Below, in pieces: positions 10,391-19,500 of a stretch of 64,000 bases of DNA. The stretch comes from Candidatus Azophilus lithoversatilis (GTDB taxonomy: Bacteria > Pseudomonadota > Gammaproteobacteria > Pseudomonadales > Azotimanducaceae), in contig JAQAJJ010000009.1 of assembly GCA_028278675.1 (NCBI GenBank), positions 23,946 to 87,945 of the forward strand. The letters run 5' to 3'. The first letter of the stretch is position 1, and every line of letters starts with the position of its first letter. The notes beneath the pieces were generated by a model. It did not search any database. It saw only the letters and a list, made by a program, of their open reading frames with translations, and was not told the DNA's origin. The position numbers and the translations under genes are program-made.

Positions 10391-10687
10391 ATGACCAAGG
10401 GGTTGGAGGGCGCGGGTTTTGATCGCCGCCAGAGCAACGCCGCGATTCACGCGATTGCCAACGCCATCGACAAGTTTGCCGTGACCCCCGAGCGCCTGCG
10501 AGAGGCCCTGGAGCGCAACAACGACATCCTCATGGAACGCATCGAAACGCCCATGGACGAGCGATTCATGGCGCAAAACCAACTCTTCGATGAGAAGCTC
10601 GGACCGCAAATCAAGCTATTCGATGAGCGGTTCGGACCGCAAGCGCGAACTGCTCGCTTAGTTGGCCAGCGCCGCGGCGTCGCCTAG
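10391..10687 (+). CDS. small coiled-coil protein, DUF1640-like
   Basis: 98 residues from ATG 10391. The segment TKGLEGAGFDRRQSNAAIHAI followed by TPERLREALERNND resembles the N-terminus of DUF1640-type proteins (an AGF-(D/E)-x-x-Q-A helix, then coiled coil). The same frame reads upstream for 40 residues without a start, with homology-like content (YDALTES) before the ATG, so the 5' end may be lost. Near-repeats LFDEKLGPQIK and LFDERFGPQAR follow. The stop codon lies inside the left arm of a palindromic element, so the 3' end may be truncated too. Function unknown. Confidence 0.45.
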   Translation: MTKGLEGAGFDRRQSNAAIHAIANAIDKFAVTPERLREALERNNDILMERIETPMDERFMAQNQLFDEKLGPQIKLFDERFGPQARTARLVGQRRGVA

Positions 10688-10871
10688 CCCGACCTATTCA
10701 CGAATGAACGTGGCGAGGTCGTCAATAGCAGTGAAAAGCAGTGAAAGCACTGGGTGCGCGGACGCGTGCTTCAGGCGCGCTTGACGGCACGTTGAGCGGG
10801 CGGCGGGAGCGCGCCCAATGATTTCGCGGCTAGTGACGACCGCAGTAGTTTGTTCATGAATCGGTCGGGCT
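10684..10871. repeat. palindromic element, CTAGCCCG family, copy 1
   Basis: The left arm CTAGCCCGACCTATTCACGA (from 10684) pairs with the right arm ending CGGTCGGGCTAG at 10871; about 22 of 26 outer positions match. The complementarity continues inward, with GGTCGTCAATAGC facing GCTAGTGACGACC. The element is about 190 bp, has no coding capacity and looks MITE- or REP-like. A second copy with the same outer motif is at 23854-23999. Its right end touches the next repeat. Confidence 0.7.
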
Positions 10872-11052
10872 AGGAGCCTGCGCCTGCGGAAGTCGCGAAA
10901 GCGAAAATTCGACGCGAACCGCAGTTTCGCGCCGCCGCATTCCTTTGGACGGGCGATTGAGGAGAACATCCAGCTGTATTTGACGAAATCGAACGTTCAA
11001 AGGGGCGGGTGGGAGCGGATTTGCAGCCGTGAATTCCGCAGGCAGAGGCTCC
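10872..11052. repeat. palindromic element, AGGAGCCT family, copy A
   Basis: It starts AGGAGCCTGCGCCTGCGGAA and ends with the near-inverse (GCAGGCAGAGGCTCC). Inside, CCTTTGGACGGGCGATT (from 10942) faces AATCGAACGTTCAAAGG, so both outer and inner arms can pair. Most of it is nearly identical to 43433-43595, apart from about 18 extra internal bases here. It lies between the DUF1640-like gene and metR. Confidence 0.75.
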
Positions 11053-11062
11053 CTGGAAAAGC

Positions 11063-11992
11063 TCAACCCAACTCCGCCGTCACGATGCCGACGAGGTTGG
11101 CGAAGCAGGTGTCGATGGCGGCTGCGATGAAGGCCTTCATGAAGGGCGCATCCGCTTGGTCCCGGCGCACGGCGGCGTGCAGGGTGGGCCAGATGCCCTC
11201 CTCGCCCAGGGAGGTGGCGGCCAGCAAGCCCCGTTCCAGATAGTCGTGCAGCGCCCAGTTGGGCAGGCATGCAACGCCTCGGCCGCTGGCGACCAGTTGC
11301 GCGATCATGGCGGTGAGTTCCGTTTGGCGCACAGCTTCCGGGGCCACGCCTGCTGGGTCCAGGAAGCTGGTGAAAACATCCAAGCGATTGCGATCAACCG
11401 GGTAGGCAATGAGGGTCTCTTGGGCCAGGTCCCGCGGCTCAATCCATGCCCGTCCCGCCAAGGGATGACGCATGCCGACTGCCAGCACCGCCTCATAGCT
11501 GAACAGCGGCACATAACGCAGACCGAGGCCCACCACCGGATCGGACGTGATGACCAGATCGAGATCGCCCCGGCTTAAGGCCGGCAAGGGCGCGAAATGA
11601 AAACCGGAGGAGACGTCGATCTCCACTTGCGGCCATGCTTCGCGATAGGCGTCTATCGCCGGCAGCAGCCACTCGATGCAGCTATGGCACTCGATGGCGA
11701 TGAGAATGCGCCCGGACTCCCCGCCCGCCAACCGCTCCACATCCGCTTCCGCACGGCGCACCAAGGGCAGCACCTCATCGGCGAGCGCAAGCAGCCGCAG
11801 CCCGGCGCTGGTGAAGCGCACTGGCCGGGTCTTGCGCATGAACAGCACGCAGCCAACCCGGCCCTCCAGTTCCTTGAGCTGATGGGAAAGCGCCGACTGG
11901 GTCAAATGCACCCGATCAGCCGCCTCCACCAAGCTGCCCGCATCGCGCAACGCGACCAGGGTGCGAAGGTGGCGAAGTTCTATACGGGGCAT
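11063..11992 (-). CDS. metR: LysR-family transcriptional regulator, MetR type
   Basis: 309 residues: an N-terminal winged helix (IELRHLRTLVALRDAGSL, HLTQSALSHQLKELE) and a LysR substrate-binding domain. The opening and the effector-domain start (IAIECHSCIEWLLP) match MetR, the homocysteine-responsive activator of methionine genes. No divergent metE is adjacent; the gene lies downstream of a co-oriented SDR and small membrane protein, so its targets are elsewhere, possibly including metX-metW at 60670-62431. Assignment as MetR rather than a generic LysR protein rests on the N-terminal similarity. Confidence 0.88.
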   Translation of the reverse strand: MPRIELRHLRTLVALRDAGSLVEAADRVHLTQSALSHQLKELEGRVGCVLFMRKTRPVRFTSAGLRLLALADEVLPLVRRAEADVERLAGGESGRILIAIECHSCIEWLLPAIDAYREAWPQVEIDVSSGFHFAPLPALSRGDLDLVITSDPVVGLGLRYVPLFSYEAVLAVGMRHPLAGRAWIEPRDLAQETLIAYPVDRNRLDVFTSFLDPAGVAPEAVRQTELTAMIAQLVASGRGVACLPNWALHDYLERGLLAATSLGEEGIWPTLHAAVRRDQADAPFMKAFIAAAIDTCFANLVGIVTAELG

Positions 11993-12036
11993 GGGCGGCT
12001 CCGCAAACGAGGCGACGCCTCAGACCAACCAGTGGG

Positions 12037-12060
12037 GGTGCCGCCCTCGGGCGGCGCACC
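12037..12060. terminator. GC-rich hairpin upstream of metR
   Basis: GGTGCCGCCCTCGGGCGGCG with the following CACC forms a near-perfect stem. There is no T-run on either strand, so it may be a processing or Rho-assisted end of the upstream minus-strand pair, or just a repeat-like hairpin. Confidence 0.3.
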
Positions 12061-12096
12061 GAGCCCGGCGCAAGAGTTGATTCATTTGACAACCTT

Positions 12097-12118
12097 ATTC
12101 CCGCGATATTCCCGCGAT
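12097..12118. repeat. perfect 11-bp tandem duplication
   Basis: ATTCCCGCGAT occurs twice in direct succession, between the hairpin at 12037 and the small membrane-protein stop. Possibly replication slippage or a protein-binding site; nothing further can be said. Confidence 0.6.
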
Positions 12119-12126
12119 GAAGAAAA

Positions 12127-12309
12127 CTAGCCAATCACCACGAACACGACGACGAAGACCAAGGGCAGGCCGATCAGGAAGTACAGTACCAGATTGAGCA
12201 GGCCGTTGGCCTGCTCATCCTCGCTCAGGACGAACTTCGGGCCCAACCCCAGCCAAAGACTGCCCGAGGCGACAAAGGTCAGGATGATGGTGAGGGCGGC
12301 GGCGGCCAT
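12127..12309 (-). CDS. small two-helix membrane protein
   Basis: 60 residues from ATG 12309, starting 13 bases after the stop of the upstream SDR. It has two hydrophobic stretches (about 1-24 and 39-60) around a polar linker (KFVLSEDEQANG). No family is recognised. Tight spacing suggests co-transcription with the SDR. The short length makes the call tentative, but the helix pattern is unlike a chance frame. Confidence 0.5.
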   Translation of the reverse strand: MAAAALTIILTFVASGSLWLGLGPKFVLSEDEQANGLLNLVLYFLIGLPLVFVVVFVVIG

Positions 12310-12322
12310 GACCGGCAGCCAA

Positions 12323-13195
12323 TCACATGGCGCCGAGGTCGAGGCTGCCCCGAGGCCTGGCGCCGGCAAGGTCGGCGATGCGCTCGAAGTTCCCGCCGAT
12401 GTCCTCCGCGGTGGCCTCCAAGCCGAGACTGACCCCGGTGTTCTCGACGATGCAGGCCACGGAGAACTGACCGCCCTGCGCCTGCAGCACCACGCCATTG
12501 GGGGCATCCTCCGAGCAGAGGTAGATCACCGCCGGCGTGACCAGTTCGGGGGCCAGCGCCTTGAGGGCGTCGCCGGTCATCAGGTTCTCGGTCATGCGGG
12601 TGGCCGCCACCGGCGCGATGGTGTTGGTGTGGATGTTGTTGCGCACGCCTTCGATTTTCAGCGTGTTCATCAGGCCTACCAAGCCCAACTTGGCGGCGCC
12701 ATAGTTGGCTTGGCCGAAGTTGCCATAGAGCCCCGTGGGTGAGGTGGTGACCACGACCCGGCCGTAGTTCTGCTCGCGCATGATCGGCCACACGGCCCGG
12801 GTGACATTGACCGAGCCCATGAGGTGGACGTCGAGCACCATCTGGAAGTCGTCCAGGTCCATCTTGGCGAAGGATTTGTCGCGCAGAATGCCCGCATTGT
12901 TGATCACAATGTCCACCCGACCCCAAGCGGCCATGGCATCGTCCACCATGCTCCGGGCACCGGTCCGGTCGCTCACCGAACCGCCGTTGGCGATGGCCTC
13001 CCCGCCAGCCGCGTTGATTTCCGCTACGACGCCTTCGGCGGCCGCGGAACTGCCACCGGTGCCGTCCATCGCGCCGCCAAGGTCATTGACCACCACCTTG
13101 CAGCCCCGCTTGGCCAGCTCCAGGGCATGGCAGCGGCCAAGGCCCCCGCCAGCGCCGGTGACGATGGCGACTCTTCCGTCAAACGAATAGGTCAT
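12323..13195 (-). CDS. SDR oxidoreductase, HSD17B4/MFE-2-like (3R)-hydroxyacyl-CoA dehydrogenase type
   Basis: 290-residue short-chain dehydrogenase. The NAD(P) motif TGAGGGLGR is near residue 14. The extended loop VVVNDLGGAMDGTG is the hallmark of the peroxisomal multifunctional enzyme type 2 dehydrogenase unit. The catalytic set Ser152, Tyr165 and Lys169 appears in TTSPTGLYGNF and YGAAK. Bacterial relatives oxidise 3-hydroxyacyl-CoA or steroid side-chain intermediates; the actual substrate is not known. A small membrane protein follows. Confidence 0.82.
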   Translation of the reverse strand: MTYSFDGRVAIVTGAGGGLGRCHALELAKRGCKVVVNDLGGAMDGTGGSSAAAEGVVAEINAAGGEAIANGGSVSDRTGARSMVDDAMAAWGRVDIVINNAGILRDKSFAKMDLDDFQMVLDVHLMGSVNVTRAVWPIMREQNYGRVVVTTSPTGLYGNFGQANYGAAKLGLVGLMNTLKIEGVRNNIHTNTIAPVAATRMTENLMTGDALKALAPELVTPAVIYLCSEDAPNGVVLQAQGGQFSVACIVENTGVSLGLEATAEDIGGNFERIADLAGARPRGSLDLGAM

Positions 13196-13393
13196 GTAAA
13201 GCGATCCTCCTGCACAAATGCGAGCGTTCCAGTCGGCCTTATTCTAATCGAATGTGGCCGCAAGGTCGGCAGCAACTCGATTGCGGCGCTCCGAGGCGGC
13301 GCACCTTCCCGTTGGTGCGTGGCATCACCTCGGCTGCACCCCACCGCCTCGTTAGACTTGACCGCGAAGCCGGCAAGGCGTATTGATAGGGTT

Positions 13394-13783
13394 ATGGAAC
13401 GCAGGCATCCTTGGCTCGCATCGGTTCTGGCCGTCGCAGTGACGGTTGGCGGGGTGGTTTGCGCCTGCGCGGCCGGACCGCTTGACGCACCGGCCAGCGC
13501 AACCCATGCTCCGCATCATGCGGAGCACCATGCGCCCGCGGAGACGGCCTCCTGCGAGCGCGTCGATTGCGCGGGGGTGTGCGGCTTTGACGGGGCCGTC
13601 TCCGAACGCGATCCGTTACCGGTCAAATCGTCGAAGACGGCAGATGACTTCGAGGGGGTCTCGGTGCCGTTTTCGATCGCCGCGCCCAGCCAAGCGCACG
13701 GTCTGGAGCCTCCCGCCACGCATACCGCTCCTTGGCGTCGCCCCGACACGCCAGTGCATCGGTTCGACAAGCTGCTGAATTAG
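13394..13783 (+). CDS. His-rich secreted protein, probable periplasmic metal-binding partner of the efflux system
   Basis: 129 residues. A signal-like head (MERRHPWLASVLAVAVTVGG) is followed by closely spaced Cys (VCAC) and a His cluster HAPHHAEHHAP at about 37-47, then two more Cys in SCERVDCAGVCGF. It precedes an outer-membrane factor, adaptor and RND pump on the same strand, where small secreted metal-binding proteins of the CzcI/CopI sort often occur. No named family could be assigned. A possible lipobox (VCAC) is weak. Confidence 0.6.
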   Translation: MERRHPWLASVLAVAVTVGGVVCACAAGPLDAPASATHAPHHAEHHAPAETASCERVDCAGVCGFDGAVSERDPLPVKSSKTADDFEGVSVPFSIAAPSQAHGLEPPATHTAPWRRPDTPVHRFDKLLN

Positions 13784-13872
13784 CCACTCCGTTACTTTGG
13801 GGCACTCGCGCCGTGGGACCCACCGTCCCGCAATCGGCCGAGTGGAATCGATCAAAGCATCGGAGGAACACC

Positions 13873-15192
13873 GTGTCCATCACAAACGCTGCAGTCGCCT
13901 GCGGGTGGCTCCTGCTTTCGCTTCTGCTGTCTGCGCCCATCGCACGGGCGGGCGGCCCCGCCTACACGGCCTACGGGGACGAACGGCTCGCCGCATTGAT
14001 CACCGAGGCTTTGGAGAGGAACCCCGGCATTCGCGAGGCGCTGCTCGAAAGCCAGGCGGCCCGCCACCGCATCCCACAGGCCACGGCCTTGCCCGATCCG
14101 ACCCTGTCCTTCACTTGGCATGCCCAACCGCCCGAGACGCGCACCGGGCCACAACGCGCCGGCATCGCCGTCAGCCAGAGCATCCCCTGGTTCGGCAAAC
14201 GGGCCGATCAGGGCGCCATCGCCCGCAAACTGGCCGAAGCGCACGACCAGACGGCGGCAATGCGTCGCGCCGAAGTCGTCCGCCAAGTCAAGTTGGCCTA
14301 CTATGACCTAGCCTACCTCGATCGGGCCATCGCGCTCGCCATCCGCGAAGAGGAGGTCCTGCGTCTGTACGAGTCGCTGGCGCGGGCGCACTATGCCCAA
14401 GGGGTCGGACTGCAGCAGGCGGTCGTGAAACTGCAGGCTGAAACAACCCGGGTGCTGAACCGCCGCGACAGCTTCCGCCAATGGCGAACCCAGACCGAGG
14501 CCACCCTCAACGTACTGCGCGACCGGCCCGATCATGAGCGCCTTGCAAAGACCCGACTGGAGTCCCTTCCGCCTGCGGACATCGATGAGAACCGGTTGCA
14601 TCAACTCGCACGGGCCCGGCGGCCGGAAGTCCGGGCGGCGCGGCTGCGCGTCGCCTCGGAGGAGGACAATGTGCGCTTGGCGCAGCGGCAACACGGGCCG
14701 GATCTAACGCTCGCTGCCGCTTGGGGCGCTGTCGGCCAACGGCGGGACGAGGCCGGACGGATAGCGCCCCCGTCCGACAACGGCAAGGATACCGCCAGTT
14801 TCACGGTTGGCATCACCTTGCCGCTGCACCGATCCCGATACCGCGCCCGGGAGCGGGAAGCGGTCGCGCACTTGGAAGCCGCCAAGGCAGCCTATCGCCG
14901 CACGGTCAACGAAGTGGATGCGGACGTACGCAATGCCAGCGTGCGCCTGACCATGATCGGCGCGCGGATAGCGCGCTTCGAAAAGGCGCTCCTTCCCCAG
15001 ACGGAGCACGCCCAGCGCTCCACCGAAGCGGCCTACTCGGCCGGCACCATTGGCGTGCTGGACCTGCTCGACAGCGAGGAGGCGCTGCTCGACGCGCAGC
15101 TCGAACTGGCCCGCCTGAAGTCCGACTACATGCAAGCCTTGGCCGAGATGGAGCGAGCGGTCGGCACTGCCTTCCCGGGTGAGCCGTCATGA
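13873..15192 (+). CDS. cusC: outer-membrane efflux channel, CusC/TolC family
   Basis: 439 residues from GTG 13873, chosen because GGAGGA lies six bases upstream and a signal peptide (WLLLSLLLSAPIARA) follows. Two outer-membrane-efflux domains of long helices contain the usual PDPTLSF and QSIPWFGKR segments. It would form the outer-membrane exit of a tripartite pump. The stop overlaps the adaptor gene by 4 bases (ATGA). The symbol is by operon analogy; heavy-metal relatives are also called CzcC. Confidence 0.85.
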   Translation: MSITNAAVACGWLLLSLLLSAPIARAGGPAYTAYGDERLAALITEALERNPGIREALLESQAARHRIPQATALPDPTLSFTWHAQPPETRTGPQRAGIAVSQSIPWFGKRADQGAIARKLAEAHDQTAAMRRAEVVRQVKLAYYDLAYLDRAIALAIREEEVLRLYESLARAHYAQGVGLQQAVVKLQAETTRVLNRRDSFRQWRTQTEATLNVLRDRPDHERLAKTRLESLPPADIDENRLHQLARARRPEVRAARLRVASEEDNVRLAQRQHGPDLTLAAAWGAVGQRRDEAGRIAPPSDNGKDTASFTVGITLPLHRSRYRAREREAVAHLEAAKAAYRRTVNEVDADVRNASVRLTMIGARIARFEKALLPQTEHAQRSTEAAYSAGTIGVLDLLDSEEALLDAQLELARLKSDYMQALAEMERAVGTAFPGEPS

Positions 15193-16532
15193 GCCGACCA
15201 GCCCGCAGTCTGCTTGTCGTCCTGCTCCTGCTGGCCGGTGCCACGCTTGGCATGGCGACCACCGTGCTGTTCGGCTGGAGCCCTTTCGGCAAGGCCGAGG
15301 ACCACGACGCAGCACACCACGAAGCAGGCGCATCCGCGGCGCGGCGAATCCTCCACTGGCGGGCGCCGATGGATCCCAACTACCGTTCCGACCGGCCCGG
15401 CAAGTCGCCCATGGGCATGGACCTGATTCCTGTTTACGACACGGCTGACGGCGACGAGGGCACCGTCCGGGTCAGCAAGCGATTTCTGCAGAACTTCTCA
15501 GTGCGCACTGCCGAAGTCGAACGGGGCGACCTGCCGCTGTCGATCCGCACCGTCGGCATCCTGGCCCACAACGACGAGAAAGTGGTTTCCGTCAACACCA
15601 AGTTCGAAGGCTGGATCGAGCGCGCCGAAGTCAACAACGTCGGCGAATTCGTCGAACGGGACGAAGTTCTGTTTGAGATCTACAGCCCGGAACTCTTCAC
15701 CACCCAGCAGGAGTACCTCGCCGCCATCGACTATGTCAGGCGCCTGGAGCAGGGCGGGGCCTATGCGGAGGCGGTGGATCGAGCCAAGTCGCTACTCAAG
15801 GCCGCCGGCGAGCGTCTGCGTCACTGGGATGTTAACGCAACCCAGATCACCGCCCTGGAAGCCGCGGGGGTGGCGATGCGAACGATGCCGGTCCTAGCGC
15901 CAGCCTCCGGCTTCGTCGTGGCGAAGATGGGCGACTCGCTGGAGGGCATGAAGCTGACCCCGGGCATGACCGTGCTGAAGATCGCGGATCATTCGACGCT
16001 CTGGGCCCAAGCCGAGTTCCACGAAACGGATCTGCGCCACGTGCATGAGGGCAGCCCCGCCTCCATCACGGCGCAGGCCTTTCCGGAGCGCCGCTGGACC
16101 GGCACGATCCGCTTTTTCCGCTCCGCGTTGAACCCGGAAACCCGGGCCCTGACCGCATTCGTGGAACTCGCCAACCCGGACCTCGCCCTGCGCCCCATGA
16201 TGTACGTCAACGTTTCCATCAAGGCGCAAGGCGCACGGGACGCCGTGCTGGCCCCCGCCGAGTCGGTGCTGCGCAGCGGCACTCGGACCGTCGTGATCGT
16301 GGACCGCGGCGAAGGGGTCTTCGAACCGCGCGAAGTGGCACTGGGCCTGACCGCCGACGGCTTGCAGGAGATCACCTCCGGTCTGGCGCCCGGTGAGCGC
16401 GTTGTGATCTCCTCGCAGTTCCTCATCGACTCCGAAAGCAACCTCAAGGCGGCGACTTCGCAAATGCTGCGCGGCAGCGCGGGATCGATCGACGCGGGCG
16501 CGTCGGCGGGCCACCACAACGCCAACCACTGA
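15189..16532 (+). CDS. cusB: RND efflux periplasmic adaptor, CusB type
   Basis: 447 residues: one N-terminal membrane helix or signal (LLVVLLLLAGATLGMA), a heavy-metal-binding segment APMDPNYRSDRPGKSPMGMD at about residues 57-76, then barrel-sandwich, alpha-hairpin (YLAAIDYVRRLEQ) and beta-barrel domains typical of membrane fusion proteins. The metal segment keeps Met but lacks the Cys pair of the P-type ATPase version, as in other CusB-type adaptors, which fits monovalent Cu/Ag. It links the pump to the outer-membrane channel. Confidence 0.9.
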   Translation: MSRPARSLLVVLLLLAGATLGMATTVLFGWSPFGKAEDHDAAHHEAGASAARRILHWRAPMDPNYRSDRPGKSPMGMDLIPVYDTADGDEGTVRVSKRFLQNFSVRTAEVERGDLPLSIRTVGILAHNDEKVVSVNTKFEGWIERAEVNNVGEFVERDEVLFEIYSPELFTTQQEYLAAIDYVRRLEQGGAYAEAVDRAKSLLKAAGERLRHWDVNATQITALEAAGVAMRTMPVLAPASGFVVAKMGDSLEGMKLTPGMTVLKIADHSTLWAQAEFHETDLRHVHEGSPASITAQAFPERRWTGTIRFFRSALNPETRALTAFVELANPDLALRPMMYVNVSIKAQGARDAVLAPAESVLRSGTRTVVIVDRGEGVFEPREVALGLTADGLQEITSGLAPGERVVISSQFLIDSESNLKAATSQMLRGSAGSIDAGASAGHHNANH

Positions 16533-16540
16533 GACCGATC

Positions 16541-19500
16541 ATGTTCGAACGCATCATCGGCGCCTCGATCCGCAACCGCATCCTCGTGGTCCTGGCCGCC
16601 CTCATCGTCACCATCCTGGGCATCCAAGCGCTGCACCGCGCTTCATTCGACGCCATCCCCGATCTGTCCGACGTCCAGGTCATCGTCTATACCGAGCATC
16701 CCGGACAGGCGCCGCGCATCGTCGAAGACCAGGTCACCTATCCGCTGACCACGCAGCTGCTCGGGGTGCCGCAAGCCCAGACCGTGCGGGGCTACTCGTT
16801 CTTCGGCTTCTCGTTGGTCCACGTCATCTTTGAGGACGGCACGGACCTGTACTGGGCGCGCAGCCGCGTTCTGGAAACCCTGAACACCGCTGGCCACCGG
16901 TTGCCGCAGGACCTAACGCCCTCCCTCGGCCCCGACGCCACCGGTGTCGGCTGGGCGTTCATGTACGTCCTGAATTCCGATCGCCATGACCTCGGCGAAC
17001 TCCGCTCGATCCAGGACTGGTTCCTCGGGCGTGAGCTGGCCAGCGTGTCCGGCGTGGCGGAAGTGGCCAGCATCGGCGGGTTTGTGCGCCAGTACCAGAT
17101 TCGGGTCGATCCCAACCGCTTGCGCGCCTTCGGCATTTCGATTGCCGAGATCCGCACCGCCGTGCAGCGCAGCAACAGCGATGTCGGCGGTCGCGTTCTG
17201 GAAGCGGCGGAGAAGGAACTGATGATCCGCGGGCTCGGCACCATCGACTCGCCGCAGGATCTGGAGACGATTGCCCTCGGCGTGGACGCCGCCGGCACCC
17301 CCATCCTGCTTGGCGACGTCGCCGCCGTGGACATCGGGCCGGAGATGCGCCGCGGCGTCGCCGAATGGGACGGCCAAGGCGAAACGGTCGGCGGCATCGT
17401 CGTGGTGCGGCACGGCGCCGGTACCCAACAGGTCATCAAGGACGTCAAGGCCCGGCTCGACGAACTTGAAAACAGCCTGCCGGATGGGGTCGAAATCGAA
17501 GTGGCCTACGACCGCACCGCCCTCATCGATCGAACGATCGACAGCTTGACCGTCACCCTAAGCCAGCAGCTGGCCATCGTGGGGCTCGTCTGCCTGGTCT
17601 TTCTGTTTCACGTCAGGAGCGCTCTGGTGGCCGTCGTCACGCTGCCCCTCGCCATCCTTGCCACGTTCGTCGCGCTGTCCTTCCAAGGGCTCAGCCTCAA
17701 CATCATGTCCCTCGGCGGCATCGCGGTTGCCATAGGAACCTTGGTTGACGCCAGCATCGTGATGGTGGAGAACGCCCACAACCACCTCGCCCGCGACCAA
17801 GGGCGGCGACCGCACTGGCAGGTGGTCGCGGAGGCGACCCGGGAGGTGGGGCCGACGCTGTTCTTCGCCCTACTCGTGATCACAGTCTCGTTCCTGCCCG
17901 TGTTCGCCCTCGAAGCTCAGGAGGGCCGGCTCTTCAAGCCATTGGCCTTCACCAAGACCTACGCGATGGCCGCGGCAGCACTGCTTTCGGTGACCCTGGT
18001 TCCGGTGCTGGTCGGCTACTGGGTGCGGGGCCGGCTTCGCCCGCTCAACCAGCAGCCAATCAACCGGCTGCTCGTCGGGCTCTTCCGCCCGATGCTGGCA
18101 GGCGCAATGCGTTTCAAGGGCCTCGTTCTTGGCGCCGCCATCCTGGGACTGGCCCTGACCGCATTGCCCTGGGCGCGACTCGGATCCGAGTTCATGCCCA
18201 AGCTCTGGGAAGGCGACCTGCTGTACATGCCGACGACGCTCCCGGGCATCTCCATCACCAAGGCCACCGAGGTTCTGCAGCAGACGGACCGAATCTTAAG
18301 CGCCTTTCCCGAAGTCGAGCACGTCTTCGGCAAGCTCGGCCGCGCGGACACCGCGACCGACCCCGCACCTCTGTCGATGATCGAAACCACAATCCTGCTT
18401 AAGCCCGAGCGCGAATGGCGGCCGGGGATGACACCGGAGAGGCTGACCCAGGAGATGGATGCCGCCATCCAGGTTCCGGGGCTCACCAATGCCTGGACGA
18501 TGCCGATCAAGACCCGCATCGACATGCTCTCCACCGGCATCCGGACACCTGTCGGCATCAAGGTCGGGGGCCCCGACCTCGCCGAACTCGAGCGGCTCGG
18601 CAAGGCAATCGAAGCGGTCGTGCGGGCGCTGCCCGGAACCGCCAGCGTCTACGCCGAGCGGGTGATGGGGGGCAACTACTTGGACTTCCACATCGACCGC
18701 GACGCCATTGCCCGCTACGGCCTGACCGTCGGCGATGTCCAGGACGTCATCCAAACCGCCATCGGCGGCGCCAACGTGACGACTGCGGTGGAAGGCCTAG
18801 CGCGTTACCCGGTGAACCTCCGTTACAGCCGGGAATTGCGCGACGACCTGCCAGCCCTGCACGCGGTGCTGGTGCCGACACTCGCCGGCCCCCACATTCC
18901 GCTCGGGCGGCTGGCCCGCATCGAACACGCGGTCGGCCCGTCGAGCATCAAGAGCGAGGGAGCGAAGCCAAATGCCTGGATCCATGTTGACGTGCGCGAC
19001 ATCGATGTCGGCGCCTACGTCGAGCAGGCGCGCGCCGCCATCGCTGCCCAGATTGCGCTGCCGCCCGGCTACACCTTGGCTTGGAGCGGCCAGTACCAAC
19101 ACATGCAACGCGCCGAACGGCGCCTGGCGCTGGTCATCCCCCTCACGCTGCTGCTGATCGCCGCGATAATCTACGCCAGCCGCAAGTCCATCGCCGAGAC
19201 CGTCCTGGTTCTCGCCGGCGCGCCCTTCGCCTTGACCGGTGCCGTCTGGCTGCTCCACGCGCTGGACTACAACTTAAGCGTCGCCGTCTGGGTGGGAATC
19301 ATCGCCCTGGCGGGCCTCTATGCGGAGACGGCCACCGTGCTGCTCCTCTACCTCGACCTCTCGGTGCGCGAACACCGCCAACGCGGCCTGCTGACCGACC
19401 GCGCCGCGCTTGCCCGCGCCATTCAGGACGGGGCCACGCAGCGCCTGCGGCCCATACTCATGACGATCGCCACCGATGTCATCGGACTCCTACCCATCAT

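Noticed and set aside
10694..10969. Small minus-strand protein (KLRFASNFRFRDF type)
   Set aside because: It is a translation of the AGGAGCCT repeat and recurs at each copy, so it is not a gene.
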